From: CAVUCE01 sp963739985
GTDB lineage: Bacteria > Bacteroidota > Ignavibacteria > Ignavibacteriales > Ignavibacteriaceae
DNA length: 64,000 nucleotides
Reading direction: 5' to 3'
NCBI GenBank assembly: GCA_963739985.1
Contig: CAVUCE010000021.1
Coordinates: forward strand, 372,001 to 436,000
Below, piece after piece: positions 55,796-64,000 of the stretch; positions within the stretch are counted from its first letter, which is position 1, and every line of letters begins with the position of its first letter. The notes below the pieces were generated by a model. That model did not search any database. It was not told the DNA's origin and saw only the letters and a list, made by a program, of their open reading frames with translations. The translations under genes were made by a program, and so were the position numbers.

Positions 55796-56140
55796 TTAAC
55801 AAATAGGAGGAGCTCTTTTTCCGTTAGAGTGAAATGAATGAAAAGTATGTTGAGATGATGTGGATTTTATTTCGAGTTGTAATTTTTCATAGATAGTAGA
55901 GAAAACAATAGAAACAGATTCCGCCGGAACTTTCTTTTGGTATTTTGTTATAACCGAACGAACCTTCTTAGTTATTTGCAAATCATTTTTTACAGGGGCG
56001 GGCAGTTGATGACCGATTTTTACAATATTTTCTGTGTTAAAATGTTTTAATTCTAATACATCATTTTCCAAGGTAGACGTAACAAAAATTACGCTAAATA
56101 AAACGGTAACAAATAATATTTTAGTAAAAGATATTTTCAT
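55796..56140 (-). CDS. small exported protein with His/Cys tail
   Basis: 114 residues from the ATG at 56140, preceded by AAAAGGGGAA; an earlier in-frame start at 56197 would bury the signal sequence. An N-terminal hydrophobic segment (ILFVTVLFSVIFVTS) is a signal peptide or anchor. The C-terminus is rich in His and Ser and ends in Cys (HTFHSFHSNGKRAPPIC), which could bind metal. Unknown family. It lies 101 bases upstream of the two tiny membrane genes on the same strand. Confidence 0.55.
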   Translation of the reverse strand: MKISFTKILFVTVLFSVIFVTSTLENDVLELKHFNTENIVKIGHQLPAPVKNDLQITKKVRSVITKYQKKVPAESVSIVFSTIYEKLQLEIKSTSSQHTFHSFHSNGKRAPPIC

Positions 56141-56594
56141 TTCCCCTTTTCGAAATGATTCACTAAATAATTCTAACAATAATCGACAAAAAGTCAAGGT
56201 AAAGTGGCTGTTTCTGAATAAAAATTAGTTTTTTGATAGTTTTCTCATTTAGCTCTAATTTCGCTGACGTGACCTAATGCATATTGGCTATTGACTTTAA
56301 ATTTCACATTAAGTAATATTGAAAAAAGCAAGAGATTTAAATGATTATCTCAATTAAAAAATGTATAGGGGACCAAATGCATTTCTATAGAATTTCTTTT
56401 CTATCTATTTTCCAATCATTACTCTTATGGTAATTCGGCTAGTAACATAATTCGCTTTTGTAAAGAATATTTAATGTAATAAGATTAGTATTATAAATAA
56501 GAACTGACATCCTATAATTTTTCAATAGATACGCATTCAATTTTTAAAAAGTAATTGGCATCATTCCAATTAGGAGTGAATATAAATAATTATT
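56141..56594. other. intergenic region between divergent genes
   Basis: 454 AT-rich bases between the minus-strand small exported protein and the giant T9SS protein. No gene seen. An inverted repeat AATTGG (56553-56558) / CCAATT (56666 would be too far; the partner is 56566-56571) lies 36 bases before the downstream start and is a possible operator. Confidence 0.4.
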
Positions 56595-56606
56595 TTGGGG
56601 TCCTTT

Positions 56607-59600
56607 ATGCGTAAACTTTTTACCATTATAATATTTCTTTCGATTCTCATATCGCTAAAAGCACAAACCAACATTTCGGGAATCATCAGTTTGGATTCAA
56701 CTCTGTCGTTGAATCATAGTCCTTATTATATAACAGGGAATTTATCTGTAAATTCGCCTGCAACTCTTACGGTTGATTCCGGAGTGGTTGTTATGTTTAT
56801 GCCGAAAACAAACTTATATGTTTACGGAAATATTACCGCGAATTTTTCAAAGTTCACTTCCTCAGCAGACACTTCAGGCGGTACACCATTAAAAGGAGAT
56901 TGGGGAGTAATTCAAATCGGTAATAATAGTTTTTCCGGAACATCTCAGTTTAATAACTGCCAAATAAATTACGGCGGTAGTTCCAATAGCACCATGCTAT
57001 ATATGTACCGGGGAACAATGTCCTTAACAGGATCATTATTATCCAATTCAAGTAATAATGTAATTAATGTACAATATGGATCGCTTTCTTTAAGTGACGC
57101 AAATATATCGAATAGTTCCGGCGTTGGTGTTCTTTTTAGTGCTGGAGCTAACGTCAATATTACAAACTCAACAATTCAATCATGTAATTGGCCGATTCAG
57201 TATAATGGAGTGGCATCTCTGGTATTCAACGGCATAAATAATTTTACCGGGAATACACATGACGGCATATATATGAATATTACTAGTTGCAGTACCATGG
57301 TATTTGACACTGTTTCAGTTCCTTATACGTTTACTCGTGATTTTACAGTTAATACTAATGATACATTAACAATTGCATCATCAAATGTTTTAAAATTCAG
57401 CACTGGCCATTTGTATGTTAACGGTGCATTGATTGCAAAGGCAGGCACCGGAGAAAAAATATATTTCACTTCATATAAAAATGATAATTTATTTGGTGAT
57501 ACAAACAATGATGGTGCGAACAGCGCACCAAAATCAAGAGATTGGTATGGTGTTGTATTTAACGATGCAAGCTTAGATAATTCATGCATAATGCAAAGAT
57601 GTGATGTAACTTTTGCAGGAGCCGGAAATACAGGTGCAATTACAATAAATAATGCAAGTCCTAAAATTGATAATTGTTCAATGGAAAACAATTACTATGG
57701 CGCAATGCTCCAAGGCTTATCAAATCCAATATTTTCTAATAACGATATCGGTTCTAGTGATATGGTTCCAATTGCAATTTCATTTGAAGCTGCTCCGGTA
57801 TTTCAGAATAACTCATTCTCTTTTTCCGATAATCAATATGATGCAATTGGTTTATTAGGCGGAACTTTGCAAGGTGACGCAATTTTGCCGATACGTTCTG
57901 TAACATCAATACCTAATGTTACTTATTTATTATTAAACAGCGTAACTGTCCCTTCTGGTATGACTCTGACAATAAATAAAGGAATAGTAATAAAAGGATA
58001 TAATTATTCCCACCGTTTTATTATTAAGGGAAAGTTAATGGCTGTGGGTACGGCCGACAGTGCAATTGTTATAACTTCTTCAAAAGATGATAACTTTGGT
58101 AATCCGGGTGATACAAATAAAGATGGGACACAATCGGTACCTTCTCTAGGTGATTGGGGGGGGATAACTTTTGAATCCGGTAGTGATTCAGCTTCTAAAC
58201 TTGACCATTGTATTCTTCAATACGGATCACTTCCAGGAAGTAGTTATTATTATAATGGAATTTATGTTGGAGGTGGTGCAATAACTACTATAAATGCAAG
58301 TCCGACAATTTCAAATTGCAAAATAAAAGATGTTAATTATGGAGTTTATGCGTTTTCTACATCCAACCCAAAAATTATTAATGATTCAATTTATAACGCA
58401 GCTTCAACACCTATAGCACTTTCAATATCAGCTGATCCTGTCTTTTCAGGTAACTCATTTATTAATCCAAAAATAACGGCATTAGGAATAATCGGTGAAC
58501 ACTTGCCGGCTAATGGAACGGTAAAAGTTAGAGACGTTGCCGGATATAATAATATAACTTATGTGCTGCTTAGTGATTTATGGATCAACTCCGGAACAGA
58601 TGTTACCGTAGAGCCGGGAATTGTAATCAAATCCGACGGACGCGGTATTTATGTTGAAGGCGGTTTTAAAGCTAAAGGAACAATTAGCGAGGGACAAATT
58701 GTTTTTACTTCTCTGAAAGACGATAACTTCGGAAATCCTGGAGATTCTAACGGTGATGGAAACGCTTCTTCTCCTGCTCAAGGAAATTGGAGTACAATTA
58801 GATTCTTATCAACAAGTGATGACTCATTCTCCTTGTTAGATAGTTGTTTAATAAAATTCGGAGGGAATTCTAGTTGGGGTGGTGTTACTTATACTGATGC
58901 AGGGAGCAAGATATCAAATAGTACAATCTCAGATTCATATAATTTTGGTATAAGATGCGAAGGAAGTTCAACACCTATCGTAAATAATGTTTCTATTCAA
59001 AACTGCCGACTCGATCCTTTCGCTATTTCCCTAAAATCTAACCCGAGCTTTACAAATATAAATTTCTCTGCTAACGGAAGTCAAGGGATTAGAATATTGG
59101 AAGGTACACTATCTTCCGATGCTACTTTGTTTAAACGCGATGTGGCAGGTATAAACAATATCGCATATATAATTGATAATTTAACTATAAGCTCAAATGC
59201 TGTGTTAACTATTGAACCTGGCGTGGTTATAAAATTTTCAAATTATTATAATGGATTTAATATTCAAGGCGCTCTAATTGCGGATGGAACAGCTTCACAA
59301 AATATAATATTTACATCTATTAAAGATGACTCACATGGTGGCGATACTAATAATGACGGTAATGGCTCAGCACCGGATAAGGGTAATTGGAATGTTATTG
59401 ATTTCAATGCATCGAGTTCGGATACATTGAATCTTTTAAAGCATTGTGTGTTTAGGTACGGTGGTAATGGATATTCACTTTCTAACTATACATATGGTAC
59501 GGTACGTGCAATCAATTCAGGATTAAAGATGGATAGTTGTACAGTTGAACAGTCTAATACTTCAGGAATAGGAATTTTTGGAAGCGCTCATCCTAAAATA

Positions 59601-61949
59601 AGTAATTGTCAAATATTAAATGTAAACTCTGCGCCGATTGCAATGAGTATGTTCGCTGATCCGACGTTTCTTAATAATACATCATTAAATGTGGGAATAA
59701 CGGCTTTGGGAATTATTCCTGAAAATTATTCAGTTGATGCTGTAGTTCCTGTGAGAAATTTTGCCGGCTATAATAATATAACCTATTACTTATACGGTAC
59801 TTGTTCAGTAAACTCAGGAACTAAAATTACAGTTCCGGCAGGGATAGTATTTAAAAATGGAAATTGGAAGGTAAACGGTGCCTTATCTGTTGATGGAACT
59901 CCGTCAAATAAAGTTGTTTTTACGGATGTCAGAGATGATAATTTCGGAAATCCGATGGATACTAATAACGACGGATCATCTACTTCTCCAACTATTCAAT
60001 CAAGCAGTAGAATAAGCTTTGCCGATGTTAGCAATGATAGCTCGAGCATTATAAATAATGCAATTATTAAATATATAGATGTTGCAATTAATTTAAACCA
60101 AGCTTCTCCTGAAATAAAAAACTGTATATTTGATACTGATAATTGGGGTACTTATTTGACAGGTGTTTCAAACCCGGCAATAGATAGTTGTACTTTTAAT
60201 AATTTAACTTATGCACCGATTAGAATGTCATTGGTTTCTTATCCAAGTTCTACTCTCGGAAATATTATATCAGGAAAAACTTATAAGGCATTAGCTGTTC
60301 TCGATAATGAAACTTTAGTTCAAGATGTTACCTTGCATAAACATGATTTCGGCGGTGTGACTAATATTCCTTATTTATTCTCCAATTATACAGTTGCTAG
60401 TAATGCCGTTCTTACAATTGATCCTGGAGTAGTTGTAAAATTCTTCCCACTTACGGGAATGACTGTTAGGAAAGGATTGCAGGCGATAGGCGGCTCAACA
60501 CCGGATAGTCAAATTGTTTTTACGGATATTAGAGATGATTTCTATGGTGGAGATTCAAATTCCGATAGCACTTTAACAACACCATATAGTTCATATGCAG
60601 GATGGAGTGGTATTAAGTTTGAAGATGAATCATTAGATCCACTTTGTAAAATAAAATATGCAACTATTAAATATGCCGGTATTTCTTATAGCGGTTCTGC
60701 AATAACTTTGAATAATGCAAGCCCTACCATAACTAATTCTACCCTTACCAATAATTATAATGCTTTTACTGCAAACGGGGCTTCAAATCCTATTGTTAAC
60801 TATTGCGATATCTATAAGAATAGCAATTTCGGAATAAATAACGTAAACCAATCTTTTACAATCGATGCTAGATGGAATTGGTGGGGAGATAATTCAGGAC
60901 CGACTCATTCATCAAACCCATCAGGCACAGGACAAAAAGTTTCTGACGCGGTTAATTTCACACCATGGTTAGGAAGTGGCGCTTCAAATCCTGTTGTTGG
61001 TGATGTTAGTTTAAATGGTGTTGTGCAGGCATTTGATGCTTCATTAATTCTAAAATATGTTGTAAATCCTCACGGTTCAGATTCACTTAATGCTATTCAA
61101 CAGCAAGTTGCGGATGTTTCCGGTAATGCTGGAATTACTGCTTATGATGCTTCTCTTATACTTCAGTATTCTGTAGGATTGATATCCGTTTTCCCTGTAG
61201 AATTAAATAACAGTATCAAATTAAAAGCTGATGATAACTCGCTAAACTATTTAGCACTTCAAAAAGTAAGTCAGGTTGGATTAAATATAGAAGGCGGAAA
61301 AGTTGATCGTGGTGAGAAAGTTACATTGCCGGTCTCTATAAAAAATACTAGTGGAGTTGTTGCTATCCAATTAAATCTGAAGTATGATTCTGATGTGTTA
61401 ACATTTAATGAACTAAAACTAGCTGAGCAATTTAAGGATTATAATATGAATTACTCAGTAGATAAGAAAACCGGAGAGTTAAACATAGCTATTGCGGGAA
61501 CTCGGCCGATGGGTTCGGAAGGTGAGATAGTTTCGCTGAGTTTTAACGCTATTAAGGACTTAAAAGGAAAAATAAACACATCTATAAATGTAGAGAGGTT
61601 TGTTGCGAACGAAAAAGATTTTACACAATCAGCAGTTTCTAATTCTATTGAAGTGATTGGAAAGCCAACTAATTATGATTTGGCACAGAATTATCCTAAT
61701 CCATTCAATCCTTCAACCGTAATAACTTATCAATTACCTGAAGATAATACACATGTTAGTTTAGTTATTTATGATATAAATGGAAGAGTTGTTAAAACAT
61801 TAGTTAGCTCAACTCAAGATGCTGGTACATACAAATTAACATGGAATGCTATTAATAATGAAGGTTCAAAAGTCAGTAGTGGTGTTTATATCTATAGATT
61901 GTCTGCTGGCAAATTTGTTGGTATTAAAAAGTTAATACTACTCAGGTAA
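56607..61949 (+). CDS. giant T9SS-exported beta-helix protein with dockerin and cohesin-like domains
   Basis: About 1780 residues from the ATG at 56607 (MRKLFTIIIFLSILISLKAQ signal peptide; GGGG ribosome site). Residues 25-1455 are parallel-beta-helix modules: about six units of roughly 210 residues, most carrying a calcium-type loop such as GDTNNDGANSAP and a phrase like VLTIEPGVVIKF. A type-I dockerin-like pair follows near 1465-1530 (VVQAFDASLILKY, ITAYDASLILQY), then a cohesin-like domain (about 1555-1690, GEKVTLPVSIKN) and a T9SS type A sorting domain (YPNPFNPSTVITYQL ... GVYIYRLSAG) to the end. The protein should reach the cell surface through type IX secretion. The substrate or partner is unknown; dockerin and cohesin suggest an assembled complex with the next gene. 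Confidence 0.88.
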   Translation: MRKLFTIIIFLSILISLKAQTNISGIISLDSTLSLNHSPYYITGNLSVNSPATLTVDSGVVVMFMPKTNLYVYGNITANFSKFTSSADTSGGTPLKGDWGVIQIGNNSFSGTSQFNNCQINYGGSSNSTMLYMYRGTMSLTGSLLSNSSNNVINVQYGSLSLSDANISNSSGVGVLFSAGANVNITNSTIQSCNWPIQYNGVASLVFNGINNFTGNTHDGIYMNITSCSTMVFDTVSVPYTFTRDFTVNTNDTLTIASSNVLKFSTGHLYVNGALIAKAGTGEKIYFTSYKNDNLFGDTNNDGANSAPKSRDWYGVVFNDASLDNSCIMQRCDVTFAGAGNTGAITINNASPKIDNCSMENNYYGAMLQGLSNPIFSNNDIGSSDMVPIAISFEAAPVFQNNSFSFSDNQYDAIGLLGGTLQGDAILPIRSVTSIPNVTYLLLNSVTVPSGMTLTINKGIVIKGYNYSHRFIIKGKLMAVGTADSAIVITSSKDDNFGNPGDTNKDGTQSVPSLGDWGGITFESGSDSASKLDHCILQYGSLPGSSYYYNGIYVGGGAITTINASPTISNCKIKDVNYGVYAFSTSNPKIINDSIYNAASTPIALSISADPVFSGNSFINPKITALGIIGEHLPANGTVKVRDVAGYNNITYVLLSDLWINSGTDVTVEPGIVIKSDGRGIYVEGGFKAKGTISEGQIVFTSLKDDNFGNPGDSNGDGNASSPAQGNWSTIRFLSTSDDSFSLLDSCLIKFGGNSSWGGVTYTDAGSKISNSTISDSYNFGIRCEGSSTPIVNNVSIQNCRLDPFAISLKSNPSFTNINFSANGSQGIRILEGTLSSDATLFKRDVAGINNIAYIIDNLTISSNAVLTIEPGVVIKFSNYYNGFNIQGALIADGTASQNIIFTSIKDDSHGGDTNNDGNGSAPDKGNWNVIDFNASSSDTLNLLKHCVFRYGGNGYSLSNYTYGTVRAINSGLKMDSCTVEQSNTSGIGIFGSAHPKISNCQILNVNSAPIAMSMFADPTFLNNTSLNVGITALGIIPENYSVDAVVPVRNFAGYNNITYYLYGTCSVNSGTKITVPAGIVFKNGNWKVNGALSVDGTPSNKVVFTDVRDDNFGNPMDTNNDGSSTSPTIQSSSRISFADVSNDSSSIINNAIIKYIDVAINLNQASPEIKNCIFDTDNWGTYLTGVSNPAIDSCTFNNLTYAPIRMSLVSYPSSTLGNIISGKTYKALAVLDNETLVQDVTLHKHDFGGVTNIPYLFSNYTVASNAVLTIDPGVVVKFFPLTGMTVRKGLQAIGGSTPDSQIVFTDIRDDFYGGDSNSDSTLTTPYSSYAGWSGIKFEDESLDPLCKIKYATIKYAGISYSGSAITLNNASPTITNSTLTNNYNAFTANGASNPIVNYCDIYKNSNFGINNVNQSFTIDARWNWWGDNSGPTHSSNPSGTGQKVSDAVNFTPWLGSGASNPVVGDVSLNGVVQAFDASLILKYVVNPHGSDSLNAIQQQVADVSGNAGITAYDASLILQYSVGLISVFPVELNNSIKLKADDNSLNYLALQKVSQVGLNIEGGKVDRGEKVTLPVSIKNTSGVVAIQLNLKYDSDVLTFNELKLAEQFKDYNMNYSVDKKTGELNIAIAGTRPMGSEGEIVSLSFNAIKDLKGKINTSINVERFVANEKDFTQSAVSNSIEVIGKPTNYDLAQNYPNPFNPSTVITYQLPEDNTHVSLVIYDINGRVVKTLVSSTQDAGTYKLTWNAINNEGSKVSSGVYIYRLSAGKFVGIKKLILLR

Positions 61950-61963
61950 TAAAAATTAAATGC

Positions 61964-61994
61964 TTTGAAGCGGTGAAAATTTTGCCGCTTCAAA
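61964..61994 (+). terminator. hairpin between the giant protein and the multi-cohesin gene
   Basis: TTTGAAGCGG (61964-61973) pairs with CCGCTTCAAA (61985-61994). There is no T tract beyond AATAAATT, so read-through into the next gene, 62 bases after the stop, is likely. Confidence 0.5.
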
Positions 61995-62011
61995 AATAAA
62001 TTGGGTGGAAA

Positions 62012-64000
62012 ATGAATAAGTTATTTAAAATTTTATTTATAGTTTTATTTCCATTATGTACGGCATTTGGAGTCTCACAATTAGGTTTATCTGTTCACGA
62101 CACGACCCTCACAGTCGGGGATACATTAGATATACCAGTATACGCAGACAGTTCATTTACCGGACAGAATGTTCTTTCATATAGGCTGCAACTAAATTTT
62201 AGTAGTTATTATTTTGTTATAGATTCAGTTTATTCATCAGGAACTATTACTCAAAGTTGGGGAAATCCATCATACAATAAATCTGTTGACGGTAAAATCA
62301 CTATAGCGGCTGCGGGAAGTTCTCCGCTTGCTGGCAAAGGGATTCTAGTTTTTATTCGCTTACATCCTAAGATTAACGGAGGCAGTTATTTCTCATTCGC
62401 AGATACACTTAATAATTATTTTAATGAAGGCTCACCACGGATAAAATTAAAGAATGGTTATTTTACTATTAAACCGCGCCCAACAATTACAGTCTATCCT
62501 AATAATGGATTATTAACAGTTGGAGAAACTTTGCAGTTTAATAGCAGTAACGGCTCAGTGCCATACACCTGGTCAGTTACAAATCCTGCGGTTGCTTCAA
62601 TAAATAGCGGGGGATTATTAACTGCTGAACATTATGGTTTCACAAAAGTTGTAGCTAAGGATGCAAATAACATTGTTGATACTTCAGATGCTTCTGTAGA
62701 AGTGCGTGCATTTAAGTTGAGTATTAGGGACACATCATTTTATCAAGGACAAACTGTAGATGTTCCTGTTTATTCAACTGATTTAACTGGATTAAATTTA
62801 TCATCGGGACAACTTACAATTTCCTTTAATCAAAATATATTAACTCCAATTAAAATAATAAATGCTGGAACGCTACTAGAAACTTTTTCAAGTATCGAAT
62901 TTAAAGATAATGGAAACGGACAATTATCAGTCTCTTTTGCGGGTAACACTGCATTAAATGGAAAAGGAATTCTTTTTATTATTCGGTATGTAATTACCAG
63001 TATAAACACCGGTTCTACAACTCTAGGTATATCTAATATTACATTCAATGAAAATATTCTTGGGAATTCAACTTCAGGTCGTTTTTCAGTAGTTCCTTTA
63101 GCAAATCTTAACATCTCTCCATCTACAGCAACATTAATTGCAGGAGATACTTTAAGGTTCAAAGCCTCCGGAGGCACTGCGCCATACAGCTGGAACGTTA
63201 GTGATTCGAATTTAGCCGCAATTAATAGTTCCGGTTTGTTAACAGCAAAAAAAGGAGGAATAGTTAAAATTACAGCTAGTGATCTATACGGCGGAACCGG
63301 GACAAGTGGCAACATAACTTTATACGATACAAAAGTTAATATACCGGATACAAATGCTACGGTCGGCGCTTCAATTGATATTCCAGTTTATCTTGGTAAA
63401 TTAAATTCATCGTTTTCTATTTCATCTCTTCAAGTCGGCATTTCTTTCGATTCCTCAGTCATAAAATTTGATCAAGTAGTCACATCAGGAACAATGTCTG
63501 ATGGCTGGGCTTTTCAAACTAATAATAAGGGGAACCAAGTTATTATTGCAGGCGCTGGTTCCGGTAGTTTTGGAAGCGAAGGTATAGTTGCAAAACTGAG
63601 ATTTAATCTTTCTGCAAAAATTAATGTTGGGAAAAAATCCTCGATCACAATACAACAATTTTTATTCAACGAAGGCTCTCCAGCAGCATTAACTAAAAAC
63701 GGAAGTATTATTGCTTCATCCGTTAGTTTACCAATTTCTCCATCTGGATTGAATGTAGATTCCACGCAATTCAAAAATATATTTTTGAAATGGGTAGATA
63801 ATTCAATTAACGAAGATGGATATAAAGTTGAACGAAGTATTAATAATACAAACAGCTGGGCGATTGTCAGATCGCTATCGCAAAATTCAAATACATATAT
63901 AGATACCGGACTAGTTGACGGTACAAAATATTATTACAGAGTTTTTGCATTTAATGCTGCCGGTAATTCTGGAAATTCAAATGAAATTTACGGAATTACA
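62012..64000 (+). CDS. multi-cohesin, Big_2 and fibronectin-III exported protein (3' end outside window)
   Basis: An open frame starts at ATG 62012 (ribosome site GGGTGG) and runs without a stop through base 64000, giving 663 residues. A signal peptide (LFIVLFPLCTAFG) is followed by three cohesin-like modules at about 22-155, 232-362 and 438-570, each with a dxTxxxGxxxxIPVY start and an AG-rich GKGIL strand. Two Big_2-type Ig domains separate them (LTVGETLQFNSSNG, LIAGDTLRFKASGG). A fibronectin-III domain begins near 575 (FLKWVDNSINEDGYKVERS). A T9SS sorting domain is expected beyond the edge. It sits 62 bases after a gene encoding a dockerin, so the pair may bind each other. Cohesin binding is inferred from fold and context. 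Confidence 0.82.
   Translation, partial: MNKLFKILFIVLFPLCTAFGVSQLGLSVHDTTLTVGDTLDIPVYADSSFTGQNVLSYRLQLNFSSYYFVIDSVYSSGTITQSWGNPSYNKSVDGKITIAAAGSSPLAGKGILVFIRLHPKINGGSYFSFADTLNNYFNEGSPRIKLKNGYFTIKPRPTITVYPNNGLLTVGETLQFNSSNGSVPYTWSVTNPAVASINSGGLLTAEHYGFTKVVAKDANNIVDTSDASVEVRAFKLSIRDTSFYQGQTVDVPVYSTDLTGLNLSSGQLTISFNQNILTPIKIINAGTLLETFSSIEFKDNGNGQLSVSFAGNTALNGKGILFIIRYVITSINTGSTTLGISNITFNENILGNSTSGRFSVVPLANLNISPSTATLIAGDTLRFKASGGTAPYSWNVSDSNLAAINSSGLLTAKKGGIVKITASDLYGGTGTSGNITLYDTKVNIPDTNATVGASIDIPVYLGKLNSSFSISSLQVGISFDSSVIKFDQVVTSGTMSDGWAFQTNNKGNQVIIAGAGSGSFGSEGIVAKLRFNLSAKINVGKKSSITIQQFLFNEGSPAALTKNGSIIASSVSLPISPSGLNVDSTQFKNIFLKWVDNSINEDGYKVERSINNTNSWAIVRSLSQNSNTYIDTGLVDGTKYYYRVFAFNAAGNSGNSNEIYGIT

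Noticed and set aside
57323..57691. 122-residue minus-strand frame inside the beta-helix gene
   Set aside because: Shadow frame with no independent support.
62830..63315. 161-residue minus-strand frame at the right edge
   Set aside because: Antisense to the multi-cohesin gene, whose plus frame is open from 62012 to 64000.
56607..64000. Cellulosome genes
   Set aside because: Dockerin and cohesin-like modules are present, but no glycoside hydrolase or cellulose-binding domain is seen.

Overview
The window looks like a chromosomal segment from an Ignavibacteria-type bacterium (Bacteroidota/Chlorobi lineage). The DNA is AT-rich. Exported proteins carry Bacteroidota-style signal peptides, and one giant protein ends in a type IX secretion (T9SS) sorting domain of the YPNPFNP type. 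TPR, WD40 and Ser/Thr-kinase signalling proteins are frequent. The carotenoid genes also fit this group. No rRNA, tRNA, transposase or CRISPR array was found. The genome name is inferred from protein style, not from a database search.

Layout. (1) 1-6074: a Ser/Thr kinase-ATPase-TPR protein entering from the left edge, a sigma-54 activator, and a separately transcribed exported protein built of 14 near-identical 16-residue repeats. The repeat gene has a textbook -24/-12 promoter, paired TGTAA/TTACA boxes upstream and a terminator. (2) 6097-13498: a metalloprotease/propeller/barrel protein, a TPR protein, a GAF-ATPase signalling protein and a hybrid histidine kinase interrupted by a frameshift. 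(3) 13525-21652, minus strand: a tightly overlapping carotenoid operon (crtI, crtB, a hypothetical, lycopene cyclase, a crtD-like desaturase broken by a frameshift, cruD-, cruC- and cruF-like genes, crtW). It predicts a monocyclic keto-carotenoid glycoside ester. (4) 21901-27156: methylmalonyl-CoA mutase large subunit and epimerase, a PAP2-like membrane protein, a small conserved protein with a DJ-1/PfpI protein, and PBP4. (5) 27293-39394: coiled-coil protein, GH13 amylase, an OpuC-type osmolyte importer with fused binding protein and permease, an outer-membrane barrel, a broken gene, transketolase, a Cys-rich 53-residue protein, a Cys/Met PLP enzyme and a lipoprotein amidase. (6) 39395-45103, minus: WD40 exported protein, the ammonium module (amt, TorF-like porin, P-II) and a DedA/YqaA protein. 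(7) 45383-53155: NagX-like acyltransferase, a transmembrane receptor Ser/Thr kinase with propeller and FG-GAP ectodomain, a GAF sigma-54 activator, a degenerate receiver and a small barrel. (8) 53291-56140: malQ, a TerB-like protein and three small membrane/exported proteins. (9) 56607-64000: a giant beta-helix/dockerin/cohesin/T9SS protein followed by a three-cohesin protein that runs off the right edge.

The most interesting themes are two. First, Ser/Thr kinases sit beside sigma-54 activators twice; one pair stands directly upstream of a sigma-54-promoted repeat protein, suggesting a kinase to activator to surface-polymer circuit. Second, a dockerin-bearing T9SS protein lies next to a multi-cohesin exported protein, a possible surface assembly system unrelated to cellulose. 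Two genes and one remnant are broken by +1 shifts; whether these are real or assembly errors cannot be settled from the sequence alone.
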